From the NCBI GenBank assembly GCA_921293015.1, contig OV121088.1, positions 4,916,382 to 4,980,381 on the forward strand: a DNA stretch of 64,000 bases, given 5' to 3'. Each line of letters begins with the position of its first letter. Position 1 is the first letter of the stretch. Shown here piece after piece: positions 12,138 through 24,755 of the stretch. Source of the DNA: Phorcus lineatus (lineage: Eukaryota; Mollusca; Gastropoda; Trochida; Trochidae). The notes beneath the pieces are model-generated. The model had not been told where the DNA came from. It worked only from the letters and a program-made list of their open reading frames with translations, and did no database searches. The position numbers were made by a program, and so were the translations under genes.

Positions 12138-13310
12138 TTTGTCATGATTGGTAAAAAACAAGATTGAAGGACCCTTTTGATTACAATTCCGCAAAATGTT
12201 TTACAACACTGTCACCTTGTTTGCCATCAGTCCATTGACAACAGTTCATTATCTAGCAGACAATTCCCGTCCAAGATATTTTAGATATGCAGTGCAATTT
12301 GCCCTATGTATGTATGTGTGTACTTAAATAATCTAAAGTATGTCATTGAAACTTAATTTTCCTCTGTTCAATTAGGGTAGACATGTTTATCATATTTGAA
12401 TAGATCTTCAGCAAAGCAATTAGGTTTTAACTTCAATTGCATGGATCACCTTATAGCTAATATATAACCTGATATTGACATAAGCATCGACGCGTTGACA
12501 AACTTATAACTCATACTACACATTTCGAATGTTCTAATGGCATCACTCATGGAATAGCTAGCCATTATATAACGCTTCAACAACAACTGGACAGTAAAAG
12601 CAAATTAGATTGATTGCTTTCAGAGATTTTTTATTTTTTACATTCCTTTCATGTAAATGGTCTATTGTCGTTTCAATCCTGGTATTTTTTAAAACATATC
12701 TGTTAAATTCTTTGATCTGTTTTTGTCATGATTGGTAAAAAACAAGATTGAAGGACCCTTTTGATTACAATTCCGCAAAATGTTTTACAACACTGTCACC
12801 TTGTTTGCCATCAGTCCATTGACAACAGTTCATGATCTAGCAGACAATTCCCGTCCAAGATATTTTAGATATGCAGTGCAATTTGCCCTATGTATGTATG
12901 TGTGTACTTAAATAATCTAAAGTATGTCATTGAAACTTAATTTTCCTCTGTTCAATTAGGGTAGACATGTTTATCATATTTGAATAGATCTTCAGCAAAG
13001 CAATTAGGTTTTAACTTCAATTGCATGGATCACCTTATAGCTAATACATAACCTGATATTGACATAAGCATCGACGCGTTGACAAACTTATAACTCATAC
13101 TACACATTTCGAATGTTCTAATGGCATCACTCATGGAATAGCTAGCCATTATATAACGCTTCAACAACAACTGGACAGTAAAAGCAAATTAGATTGATTG
13201 CTTTCAGAGATTTTTTATTTTTTACATTCCTTTCATGTAAATGGTCTATTGTCGTTTCAATCCTGGTATTTTTTAAAACATATCTGTTAAATTCTTTGAT
13301 CTGTTTTTGT
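12138..13310 (+). repeat. Recent tandem duplication, 2 x 584 bp
   Basis: 12138-12721 is repeated head to tail at 12722-13305, and the microhomology TTTGT lies at both edges. I see only two differences between copies (TTCATTATC versus TTCATGATC; TAATATATAAC versus TAATACATAAC), about 99.7% identity. The unit has no ORF or transposon feature. Either the duplication is very young or it is an assembly artefact from two haplotypes. Confidence 0.95.
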
Positions 13311-14619
13311 TTTCCACCGTTTTCCTTGCACTCCTACAAAACACTAGTGCAAGGAACATTGAAGATTGATTGATTCCGAAAAGGCACAATTACTAAAAAT
13401 AAGTCATTATTGATTAAGTATGTCCATTTTTACACTGAGAGCACGTAAAATCAAATCGAATACTTTTCCCAAGAAAGAGGCTCCACGTTACTGGTATTTT
13501 TGTGTCTATAAACAAGATCTTTTTTTTATTAATGAATTCAGCTAACACTTTAAGGAATAATTTCTCCAAATGATATACTTCAATAGACAAATATCGGGAT
13601 CCAACGGTATTTTCACTAAATATATCTATGTCAACACATCATATAAAAATCGTTGTTGACGTGCAGTCGTTTAATCTATTTTCAAAGAAATTTTCTCTAG
13701 TGCACGTGTGACATGCATTTAAAGCAAACTAATTTGACAACTGCATGAATCTTTATGCTTTTGCTTTTGCATATAACATACTGTATTCGAAATCGGAGTA
13801 ATATAAAGGATATAGAATAACTTTGAGTTTAATTCACAATCAAACGAGTCGTATGCAATTAAATTCCGCTGGCACAAAATAATAATTCCTTTTAAAACAA
13901 TCTAATAAAAAAGTTATAAAGTGATAATGAAATCAAATGCATAGTTGTATAAAGGATAATATATATGATAACTTGATGTTATTGCTTTCTTGCAAGTTTT
14001 CGTAATGATAATCAAATACACGCATTCGGCCTTTAAGGGATTATAAGATAAAATGCACTTTTGATATTTATGTTTGAAAAAAAAAAAATTCCAAAATTGA
14101 TGATGATAGTAAATATCTCATATTGATGACCAACACATTCTCTTTAAAAGGCAAAACGAGATTTTTCTTAAACATTATCGCTAATTCTTTTTACTGACGG
14201 ATAGCTAATCAAAATATATATCTGCCTTACACTGAACTTTTGTCAAATTAGATTTGACTGGAGTCAAAGATGATTTGTTTTTAGTTCTACCGGATTTTGA
14301 ATAAGCTGTACCGTTGAGTATTACATGACAATGTAGAATTGCTTGAGAACACTTGTCCTTTTACTTAGAAATAGATAATATGTCATGTCTTATTTAATTA
14401 AAGCTTCAAACGTTGAATTTGTAAAATGTCAAAATAGCCCAGAAATAATTCTTTAATGAGTGCCCCATGTGACAAGCTTTACTATAATGAGATGATTGAG
14501 TTTGTGTGCCTTTGTCTATAAGAAATACCTGAAAGCAAAGCCAGATCGCTGCTCGCATTTTTGTGTTCGATTGAAATGCTAGTCACCAATATTTCTTTAT
14601 TTTTGTTTCATTTCAGATT
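13311..14619. other. AT-rich non-coding stretch
   Basis: No genes, hairpins or recognisable transposons seen. Confidence 0.5.
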
Positions 14620-14814
14620 GAGGCGAGATAGCACAGTGGTTAGCGCGTTCGGCTTAGGATCAAGAGATTCGATGTTCGAAAGCCGCCAGAGGCTCGGCAA
14701 CTTTGTCTGCAGTATAGAAATTTGTTTGACACGCAATAAGGTCAGGGTGCACGGTGCAACATGGTTTGCTAGTGCTACCCGTTGCTCGCAGGTTTCACTA
14801 TAATGCATAGCCAC
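14620..14814 (+). mobile_element. tRNA-derived SINE, family A, 3'-truncated
   Basis: The tRNA-like head has an A box (TAGCACAGTGG) and a decayed B box (ATGTTCGAAAGCC). It is followed by the shared body text CTCGGCAACTTTGTCTGC, CGCAGGTTTCAC and AATGCATAGCCAC. The complete copy on the other strand is at 34478-34785; this one lacks roughly the last 100 bp. Such elements are transcribed by RNA polymerase III and moved by LINE machinery. The open frames across it are by-products. Confidence 0.85.
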
Positions 14815-16741
14815 AATTGCCTTGGTTTCATTTAGACAATGAAAAAAGTTTACAATGAAGTATGGAATAAGGAATAAGATGTTTTTAATGATTTCTTTAA
14901 ATTCTTGTATATAACGCTTATGTCTTAGTCAAAAGTGTAAGCTGTTTGTGAAGCAAAAGTGAAAAGTAAAACGCTGCTTTCCTTTATCTTATATAAATAT
15001 TTTAACAGTATATGATAATTATTTTTCTACACATCATAAAGCAGTAGGAAAATATACGCAAACGTAAAATACGAAGGACATTAAAAAATCTATCAAAATC
15101 GAATGTCAATTCGTATTTCAAGGAACAACTTTAATTGCTAAGATGTTGTCCTCCTTTCTTGAAGTATTTATATACCTTTCACAGTGGACGATAATTTAGT
15201 ATGAGACAGTAAAAGCCTGAATGCCATCTACAAATCAAGTTTGAAGTCTTGAATGAAGCATGAACGGTTAGAGAAAGATTGGCTCACAACAATGTCTTCA
15301 TCATCACAATGAAAAATTTTCAAAACAAGATTTTTTGCTTTAATAGACATGTTGTCTCTTTATATCTTATCATGTTTTTAGGTCCAGACCTTACTTACGA
15401 TTTTGCTTCCGATAAGAAAATGACCAAGAATTTTCTTTTGTTCATCGAGTTGTACCAGATCATACAAATTCCGAAATTACATGGTTGATGATAGTGCTTA
15501 TGTCTATACTGAAAATATTATATTTGTCACCATGTGTTCATAGCAAGTTTATTGTGACTAGAGTTGGTATTTAGAAATGTATTATCTCTTGATTGCTATT
15601 GTACATTAAAATGTGTAAAATCTTGTGTGAAAAAAGTGCAGTTTAATCCGAAATGGGAAAAATACAAATGTTTTATTTTCAAATGTATATATCGTTAATC
15701 AAATTCACATTAACGTCCATCAATAAAGGGTATAAGATATTTTAATCAATTGGATAACGTTTTATCTCACGTTTTCAACATTATGATATGAAGTGAGGTA
15801 TCAAATCTTTATGATATTCAAACGAATTTCATCTGAGAAGGCAAATATGGATGTTAGACAATTATAACTTAGCTCGTTTCTCTCAATAACTTTTGCCTCA
15901 TCTGTGTCATTGATAAACTGGGAAATTATAACTGAGAGTTATCTATCTCCATTTCCTGGTCATCCTGTTTAAGCAGAGCAAACAATTGATCATGAAACAT
16001 TCATAAATCCCAGGGAACATATCATTGACCCACTTTATAGATGAGATATCTTTCCAATGTATGCAACTTGTAACTATCGAAATATCAAGTAAATTACCAA
16101 TCTGATGAACCTTAAAGTCATTGGTAGATGACTGCTAAAGATTTATCAAACGCCTCTTGTCTTCACATTTATGTAAATGAATTTGTGATTAAAACTCAGT
16201 AAAATCGAAGCCAATTGATAAATCTGATGACTTTACATTAAACCATTAAAAAAGGATTTTTCACATAAATTAAACATGCCGAACAGCAAGCAGTACACCA
16301 TTCATGGAAAAACCTTTCCATGGCAGGACAAGACATTTTATTTCATTTTCCTACAACGTAAGTGTCTGATAGTCGTCATGTATGCTTTGAGGATTAGAAA
16401 AAAATAATGGTTTTATACACATTGCACTTTCTTTGTCTATTATTCATTGCTGTAAATATTCCTTATTGATTTCAACCTAAATAAACTAATGAATGTTTTA
16501 GAAAGAGAGTCAGCCTTGTATATTAAATTTATTATTAAAAATCAATCTACAGAAGGAAGGACTTTTGATCTAGCCAAAACATTATAAGATAGGTAGACTT
16601 ACTCCTAAAGTGAATATCAGGATACAAATCATATTTGATGATTCGCTACTTTTATAGTTCTGTAACATTACAGTGGCCAGTACTACTTTCAACTGCAAAA
16701 AGTCTAACTTTAAACTTGCAACATGACTTATTTCAAGCGCT
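14815..16741. other. Non-coding stretch with duplicated block 15906-16036
   Basis: It contains the partner of the block at 10500-10640. Nothing else is recognisable. Confidence 0.45.
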
Positions 16742-17372
16742 TATGTATGTGGGAGGTTCCCACTTACCCAGCCCTTTTGTTCAGGGTAATTAAACCAGTC
16801 AAGCAGTATAATCCCTTAAAACAACAGGTGCTTGGTCAAATTTGCTACCCATGAAATAAGGGAAACTACATATTTTAAGTCATACAATTTTTGTATATGC
16901 ATCACATACAGTTATTCACATAAATTGTACAGCTATACAGTTATTTTTTCAATTTACATTTATGCATACAATTTATAGAGCAATCAATAAACCAATAAAC
17001 CGCTTTCAAATAAAATAATGAAAATGATTATTAATTTTTATATCTAACAATTAAATCTGAATAGTTTTTTTAAATGGGTTTGTTTATGCAACAATACATC
17101 AAAGGTAACAAATTTAAAAAAATGAAGTATTCATATTCGTATAATAAATGGCATTGAGATTAATGCCATTCCATAACTGGTTGAGTTTAATTCATGATTT
17201 ATGCAAGATGCCAGACAAGTCACCAAACTTTCTTTTTGATGTAATATTTCATGGACTATTTCGTAGGTAACTTTTTCCCCCTTCACCGAGACTGGCAAGC
17301 CTAATCCTAATCCCTATTAGATAGGATTAATTAACCTTTGGGCTGGGCAGGAGGGAATAACCCATGTATGTA
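16742..17372. mobile_element. Candidate non-autonomous DNA element with degenerate inverted repeats
   Basis: The left segment 16742-16797 (CCCAGCCC ... GGGTAATTAAACC) and the right segment 17323-17372 (GGATTAATTAACC ... GGGCTGGGC) are imperfect inverted repeats of about 45 bp enclosing about 520 bp of AT-rich DNA without an ORF. The ends are diverged and no target duplication was found, so this is a tentative MITE call. Confidence 0.4.
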
Positions 17373-18086
17373 ACATCAGTTCAAGGCTTAACAATTAAAC
17401 ACATTCAAGAGTGTAATATCAAGTATGGTAAATATCAAAAACAGAACGGCCTTTTCATATGTAAAAGAGATGAACCGAAGAAACACTACCAAAACGTTGA
17501 AAACTATGTAAATACATACTTATGACACTTTTGTAAACATTAAAAAATTGTAGAAATAAAACGGTATGTGTTCCTTTCCTCAGATATTGGCAATGGGATT
17601 GAAAACGTGCATTCTCCAAATGTAATTTACTCTTAAATCCTTCAATCATTCAGTGGATATAGGAGTTTCTCTTCAGGACCTGATATATCCAACACTCACG
17701 CACTGCTACAATAAATTATTTGACGTGTTAACAGACAATTGTTTTACATGCAATCAGATGCTGTGTCAGTTTAGTAGCTAAGTGTATTGTTTGACTATCG
17801 TCTTTGTGCATGACTTGTCGCTGTGAAACTGTTCTCTACTGCTAAAATTAAATGCATGATATTAACATTCTCATACGTGTCATTAAATGACATTCTTAAG
17901 CCCCGAAGTACAAAATGACTCTGCTATTGATTTTTTTGCCTTACTTTAAACGCACAAATATTTCTTTGTTGTTAAACAATAAGCTATCTAAAATACAATT
18001 CTTTGAAATAAGATTACATATAGAATAAATCAAACTATATTAATTTGCAAAAATAAGCACAGTAAATCCAATATATTTAATCAATA

Positions 18087-18128
<42 letters not shown>

Positions 18129-20254
18129 AATATTATGTTATTATATTATATTATGTATCAATGATCTTTTGATTACATAACTATATACATGTAATTATAA
18201 AATTCAAGCACAGGTTTTTAATGATACTCATGAGACTTGAAATTCCATTTCATATTTTTTGCAATTCTTAGGTGACGGTGAATACGTTAATAGATAACAT
18301 TGCATTGCATCTTTTTTTTAACAGATTTTAACTCTTGCCGGCGATCTGATGGTTAAAAAAATGATGACATGATGACAGGTAAGAAACAAACAATAATGTA
18401 ACCAATTTAAATACATTTTCCAGTAATGTCAGAACAATCTCACATCAAGAACTGCTTAAACATCTCCTTATGGTACATTACATCCTGGGGCATTCATTAA
18501 AGTTTCTAAAAAGATTAAGTTCAAGCTATTGAAATTTCCCATAATGAGTTGAAATTTACCTTAAAAAAATACTTATGGGTGTAAATAATTACTTATTCAA
18601 AATTACATTTCAGATTCTGTGAATGTTTAAAATTGTAGTTATACATTCACCTTAATGAATCTTTTCTTTAAAAAACCTTCAAGTAATGTTAATTATGGTT
18701 AAGACTAATTATAGTTAGTAACAGTAACATGCAACAATTACTATGAATATATTACATTTGTCCCGAACTTATATTATCAAAGCAGCAAAAACCTATATGA
18801 TCATTAATTACACTGCTTAATGTTTTGATGTTATTAGTATCTCGAAAATATTTGATAGGAAATGTAACCTTTATATTTGATATATGTGTTTTTCTTCCTT
18901 TATTAGAAAGTTTTCCAAGTCCAAAACAGTTCAGGCTGATATGAGATTGAACATCATTGGATCATTTGATTAATAAACTGACAATCCTTGATTCAAGGAA
19001 TATCATGTTATGAAAGCTGGTTGATTAATTACCCTGTTTCATGATGTCACATCAGATGTAGATTTTTAAAAAGAGTTTTTCATTCCCGTCTTCCACAAAC
19101 TTTCATTTATATACAAGGTCTCCTACTTGATGTGATTTTGACAAAAGAAAGAAGACATGAAAACATAGACATGAATTGGTATTTATTGAATATATGTTTA
19201 TCACGCCTATCTATCGAAAGATTTGAAGTGTTTACTACTACATACGTAACGTACGTACATCAATAGAATAGGATAAGAAGTGGTGCTTCCTAAAATCAAG
19301 TTTACATGTCTGAAAGAAACAATAAATAGCATTTACGGGGTCTTAACGGGACAGGATGTTTCCAATTGCAATACATTGGTTATTTAGATAAGTGCATTTG
19401 GTAATTATGCTGTGTTTATCTCTAAAATGTTTCTTGTTAAGCCCGTCTTCCAAACATAACACTTTTCTTACACTTTTTACCAGTTGCAACTGTTTTGCTG
19501 GATTCAATATCAAATTGTGTGTACGATTTTGAATGCAATCATCATTTATATACCAGTCATGTGTATCATTACCTGCATTTTGTAATTGTCATCCAATATA
19601 ACCAAACATAAGTCATATATGTACCTAGAATAAAACGAATTACTTTGATATAACAAATAATTCCCATTGTTATTGTTATTAATTCAGTGCAATTACTACA
19701 AACTAATCACGCGGACCTATATCTGTTAAGTCGATGAGCGTTATTCAACATTGATCTAATTAATGAATGCGTAATAAAAATTATCATTTGTAAACACCTT
19801 GATATGGTAATCATTAAATATAATAGATCAGACACTATTCAAAGTTAACTGAAAACAAAATTAGTTTTTTAATTTTCAAAAGACAAATAGAAGTACAATT
19901 ATCTAAGATTCCGCTCATGTCTAATGTAATTTGTCTAATTTGTTTTTATGCTCAATGAAAGATGAGCCTCCCTTTTTTAATCGTAACTCATAATTTCCTC
20001 TAGTATGGAATTTAATCAACAAAAGTCCCTATTTTTCTGACAGAGATATGTGTATGTCGTTTGACATTGTAAACAATAATATATGTCTATAAAAATATAA
20101 TAAAATATAATAATGATGTATGTTTCATGATATGATTGTATAAATGATAGATTCAGAAGAAGCATAGAAACAATACCCTAGATATTCCGGCATTTTTCAA
20201 AATTTGATTTTGTTTGTATGAATGAAATAATTTCATAATAAAACATTGCAAAAT
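17373..20254. other. AT-rich non-coding stretch
   Basis: Apart from the AT microsatellite at 18088 and the duplicated block 19250-19390 (partner of 11040-11180), nothing is recognisable. Confidence 0.45.
18088..18127. repeat. (AT)n microsatellite
   Basis: About 20 uninterrupted AT units. Confidence 0.97.
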
Positions 20255-20361
20255 TTACTCAGAATGCATTGGTGCCAATATCGGTATCACTGATACATAT
20301 TCTTCATGGGAGCCAAATATGTAGCCTGTGTGGCCTGGCATATATGGAGGTGGTTCTTTTT
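20255..20361 (-). CDS. Candidate terminal exon, possible FAM166/CIMIP2-like protein
   Basis: On the minus strand an acceptor (CCAATCTCTAG) is followed by an open frame ending in TAA at 20255-20257. It reads KEPPPYMPGHTGYIFGS, then HEEYVSVIPILAPMHSE and the stop. The segment is GC-richer than its surroundings. The P-G-H-T-G-Y-I pattern resembles the PGYTG motif of ciliary microtubule inner proteins of the FAM166 (DUF2475) type, but this is a short match by eye. The exon begins in phase 1 (two bases complete a codon). A second exon-like segment lies 2.9 kb upstream on the same strand at 23229-23334. The best donor there leaves a different phase, so at least one exon between them would be needed if they belong together. 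Confidence 0.5.
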
Positions 20362-20544
20362 CTAGAGATTGGTTATCAAAATGTGGGAAAAGTAAACATC
20401 GGATGGTTCTGACTGGATCAATCTTCTTTAATACAATACGATGAATTCATTTCAACCAGTGTATCGGTCTTTTCAAGTATGATGATGTTTACTCTTTTTT
20501 ATATATAACACTTTCCTTCACGTGAGAAACCTACTGTCCTTTTT

Positions 20545-20547
<3 letters not shown>

Positions 20548-20605
<58 letters not shown>
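20548..20605. repeat. (AT)n microsatellite
   Basis: About 29 uninterrupted AT units. Confidence 0.97.
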
Positions 20606-20607
<2 letters not shown>

Positions 20608-23228
20608 TTGAAGTGTAATCAGAGCACACAATGATTAGATCTAACAGATTTAACCAGAACTACTAAATTGAACAAGATTTAATTTCATGGAAATACATTC
20701 TTCAAAAACGCATAAAAACATATATTCTACAAATAACTATTATACAATATGTGTCACCTCTGAATTTGAAACTAAATATCAATTCATGGACTAGGAATAG
20801 GCAAACACATCTGACCCATATCTGAATCCCTCATAAAACTGCAATGTGCGCTGATAAAGATAACCACTTTTCACTTGCAAAGTCTAATGTCATTTTGACA
20901 GCTTTAAACATGTTAACCTATTATTTTGCCATGATATAAAAGCTCCACACCGTTGAAAAGACATGTAAACAAATCGAAATAAGACGCTTCTAGTTATCAT
21001 GAACATGAAACCTAAAGAATGTGGGGTCTGAAATATTACTTCACGTCCGACCGTCTTCACCCTTTCACATAAATATATCAATAACTTTGTCTTTATGAAG
21101 AGTATTATTACGTGTAATAGTTATGTTTAGTCTAGTGGTCATGAAATAGCCACCTGATAAGCTTTCATATTAAAGAATGTATAAGTATAAAACTTATAAA
21201 TAGGAAACATCTCTGGTTCAAGATGTTTGATATGTTTAAAAAAGGAAGTCAAAATCCCTCTTCTTGAAAAATTTGTTCTATCAACAATTTGAGTTTAATA
21301 TCCGATAACGAAGTAAATGAAACACCTTACTTCAAAGAAACCGAAAGGCACGATTAAATAATAAATATTGTTTCAGCACTCTCCAGAACATTGAAGGAGG
21401 GAGCCGGCGGTTTTATATCAACAACACAACGTTTGAACATGTGTAAAATCTATCACACTTTCTAACACCCTAACATGCTTGACAACACAAATAAACATGT
21501 TTCAGAGAAGCGTTTATAGATAATTTCAACCGATTTATGCCATGTAGTGAAATACATGATATTAGAATGATAAGATAAGACCAAAATTGCTTTCAAAGAT
21601 TTCCAAATATCAATAAAACTGTTACCATTTGGAAGTCCGACTTAGCTTTATGCCTAATCCAGGAAATTTACATCTAATACTTTCTGTTCAGTAAAATTAT
21701 AGTCCTCAAATACAAGTGATGCATCGGCTATATAAAGTAATTCTCTCTCTATGTTTATGATTTGGTTCAAATAATTTTTCAAATAAAACGGCTATCGGCT
21801 ATTGATTTGGAGATTTGTCATTGATTAAAACATTGCTTGAAGACAATGTTAAAGGTTTCACTTCAATCTTTATCTTTCCTTGTGTTTTGCTGAAACATTA
21901 CCTGAAATAAAGACTTTTTCTCCAAGGAGTTTTAATATTCTACCATTGAGGATATCAATGATCTATTAAAACATAAAAAAACTTGATCAAAGCCACAGCA
22001 TTATGGAAATGGAACCAAAAACCGGCAGAGGATACAATTTAAGGTTTTTTTGTCTGCAGCAAAAAAATTTTTATTCATTGGAACATCACCTTTTTCAAAA
22101 TCGTCAGCGTTGATACAAATGCTTAAATCTTAAATAATATATACGCATCTTTCTGCTTCAGAGGAATAAGGAGACGTGTGAATCTGGAAAAACGGAAAAA
22201 TTATGGCAATATTTTGTGATTCCTTCAAATGCTCTTCTAGATGCGAAATAATAACACAGATACCGCCCATCTTACCCATTTATCCATAACCAATAGATTT
22301 CAAACTTTTATCTCATCAAAACATTTAGAAATTGGACAGATGATTTCTTGGATCCTGTAAAGTCTGATCTTGGAGATATAACAAAACTTAATCACGTGGA
22401 CCGCATTAAAATCTACTTGATGGAAATAATCAATACCTTCCACACTGCTAATTTTAACTTAACGACTAAACAGGAATTCAAGCATCTAAATTGTCCTTGA
22501 ATTCAAATGTTTAACTAAATTTCTACAAGCATCCGCATTGATTTGACTATATTAATGGTATGTAGAATAATTAGCTCTTTAAACTTTTTCAAACAGTTAC
22601 TAAAGAAAGACATCAATTGTTGATTACCAAAAATGTTTTATCAAGCATCGATTTGTAAATCATTGATTTCGAGATAGTTTAAGGCAACCTAGATAACAAA
22701 AAAAAAATAAAAATGAAAAGCGTTTTATATTGATTAAGAATTGTAAGGCTTCAAGTTTATCCTAAAGATCATGTAGTCATCACTCCCATAAACCGCTACT
22801 TAAAGCCAGTGCTTACAGATTTCACAGCAATGCATGCGTTGCCTTTTGTTGTAGGCCTTCAAACTATGATCAAATTTATTCTAACTTTAACATACAAAGC
22901 CGCAACCGTAAACCTGTTACTCTAAAGAGATCAATTATTTGAGTTAGTTATGTAAATTGTTTTAAAAAGTGATATGTTATCAAAACTCCATATTTTCCTG
23001 TCCAAGATTCTTTTATCGTGTACAAAAAACCAAAACAATACCTTTGCCTTCCTCTTATTAAAAATTAAACAGTGCTTATGAAGTGGAGGTAAAATCCCTT
23101 TTTAAAATTGGTCTTACTGTTAAGAATGGTCAAGCACAGTCTGTATTTATATTTTACAAACATGGAGGAAGAAAAATATAAAAGCTGCTTTAATTGAGAC
23201 TATATACACCTTTAATATAACTTTATAC
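20606..23228. other. Non-coding stretch, possible intron
   Basis: It lies between two minus-strand exon-like segments. A GC-richer patch at 21375-21425 reads VVDIKPPAPSFNVLES on the minus strand but lacks clear splice sites. No repeat is identified. Confidence 0.4.
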
Positions 23229-23334
23229 CCCGGTAAAGGAACACATGTGCACCCTTTGACAAAATCATTGAGTGCCGCTTTCCCAACGCCCAGCGTGTTC
23301 TCTTTGGTTGAAGCACTGTACTCTTTCTGTACAT
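23229..23334 (-). CDS. Candidate internal exon, unknown protein
   Basis: The minus strand reads VQKEYSASTKENTLGVGKAA then LNDFVKGCTCVPLPG, a GC-rich coding-like patch in AT-rich DNA. Possible acceptors are TTATATAG (used here) or TGTACAG eight bases later. Possible donors are CCGGG/GTATAA (used here) or AAG/GTGTAT at 23209. It shares strand with the terminal exon at 20255-20361 and could belong to the same gene. I do not recognise the family with confidence. The splice sites are only moderately good. Confidence 0.4.
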
Positions 23335-23741
23335 CTATATAATAAGTTTTCATGAAAAAATGTTCTGTTCAGGTGATTTTCCAGCATAACAACTGCATGT
23401 AAACTTTTTGCTTTTTATCACAATCATAACCCGAAACTGATACAGCCATCATTCACGCACGCATGGGTTTCATTGTTATCAAAAGCTAAAACGATAAATG
23501 CTGTACCTGCTTTTAGAAGCGATCAAGCAGATCAGTTGACAATGAACTTTTGACCTTGAATCCACTTCCTTCCAAGTCACGTTTGCGTCTAATTTGTCAC
23601 TTAATGGCTTAACGCCTTATTTGATTATGAGATTGGCCAATATGTCATCGATCATCCACTGAACTATGTGCACTTATAACGTTTACTAAGCATAACAGTT
23701 TCCGTCACGTCATGATTCATGACAAATACCTTATTCTAAAT

Positions 23742-23838
23742 GAGGGGGCGGGAGTGGTTAGCAGTAGTTAGCGCGTTCCACTTTGGCACAAGAGTTGGAA
23801 TCCATTGGCTCGGCAAGTTTGTCTGCGGTAGAGATGAG
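23742..23838 (+). mobile_element. SINE family A, head fragment
   Basis: It retains GTTAGCGCGTTC and the body text GGCTCGGCAAGTTTGTCTGC followed by GGTAGAG, one mismatch from the complete copy over that stretch. Only the 5' third of the SINE is present. Confidence 0.6.
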
Positions 23839-24115
23839 GTATCAAACAACACACAACGTTTATTTTGCAAACTAACAGAGTATGACCCTTCTTTGTTACT
23901 GAAAACGACTATTCCCAAACATTTTATTTTCAATCTTAAAGATGCAAAAATCATTCTTTCCTCAGATTTTGGATTTTAATTCATGTGTTTTGAATAATGG
24001 ATCAACAGTGAAAAGCTTCTTTCCTTCTTTCCTGCTGTGATTATAATTTTGAAACTGAAATCTTTATGGAATTAACGCACTTGTAATCATGCTTTTTAAA
24101 TCAATTTACGGTTTT

Positions 24116-24542
24116 ATAGATAGATAGATAGATTGCCTTTATTTCCTCCAAGCTTGAAGATTACAAGCAGGTACATGTGTATATATAATAGCAGGGGTAA
24201 GGAACTACACGTATTCAATGCTTACAATAGGAAATGATGTGAAAATAAATGTTTACATTCATGAATGAAGTTTGAGGTGTACATCATTATTGAATACCAT
24301 ATTTGTGATTCTATAGATGACATACATTCGGGAAGTCCCCCCAGAAGGGTTGAAACTATTAAGTCATCATCTTGTGACCAGAGGTCAACAAAGCTATCTA
24401 CAGGCATGATATCACATATATTTTCAAAGATAACATTTCGCACTTGCATGTTGAGAGTACAAAACATAAAAAGATGTATTACAATATCATTGGCAACCAC
24501 ATATACATTCAGCAGACTGGATTGTGATTTTGTTTTATCTGG
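24116..24542 (-). pseudogene. 3' part of an older LINE (ORF2 C-terminus and 3' end)
   Basis: Read on the minus strand, codons at 24542-24222 give a LINE ORF2 C-terminus. The text IHLFMFCTLNMQVRN aligns with HFFFECSLYKNERKN of the intact LINE ORF2, and the tail ends QIWYSIMMYTSNFIHEC. About 105 bp of 3' UTR follow, ending GGAAATAAAGGCAATC and a TATC tandem at 24133-24116, a common LINE 3' terminus. The 5' continuation of the same frame lies beyond the young LINE at 29791-30260. The two halves were split by that insertion. The fragment itself has no in-frame stop before its natural end. Confidence 0.8.
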
Positions 24543-24552
24543 ATATATAACA
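24543..24552. repeat. Target-site duplication, left copy (ATATATAACA)
   Basis: The same 10 bases occur at 29781-29790 on the other side of the full-length LINE. Both copies fall in the same codon phase of the interrupted older ORF. Confidence 0.8.
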
Positions 24553-24557
24553 TCTGG

Positions 24558-24570
<13 letters not shown>

Positions 24571-24603
<33 letters not shown>
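24571..24603. repeat. T33 homopolymer at the LINE 5' junction
   Basis: Thirty-three consecutive T residues directly precede the element's CAAGATGGCGG. A run of ten frames of K or F codons across it is an artefact. Confidence 0.97.
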
Positions 24604-24614
24604 CAAGATGGCGG
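24604..24614 (+). promoter_or_regulatory. YY1-like motif at the start of the LINE 5' UTR
   Basis: The first non-homopolymer bases of the element are CAAGATGGCGG, matching the YY1 core AANATGGCGG. In mammalian L1 a YY1 site at the very 5' end sets the transcription start. The same role here is inferred from position and sequence alone. Confidence 0.45.
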
Positions 24615-24755
24615 ATCTGACAAGACGCATGTAAGAGAGCTCTCGCTCATGTGCAAATATTTCAAGTAAATACAACAACTGCAAAGTCCAGCACACGCTC
24701 AACCTGTTCCTAACGTCACAGTCAGTCATTCTTCTACAAAGACAAACACATTAAG

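Noticed and set aside
24265-24729. Plus-strand 134-codon frame and minus-strand 64-codon frame across the T33 run
   Set aside because: Both run through the homopolymer and antisense LINE sequence.
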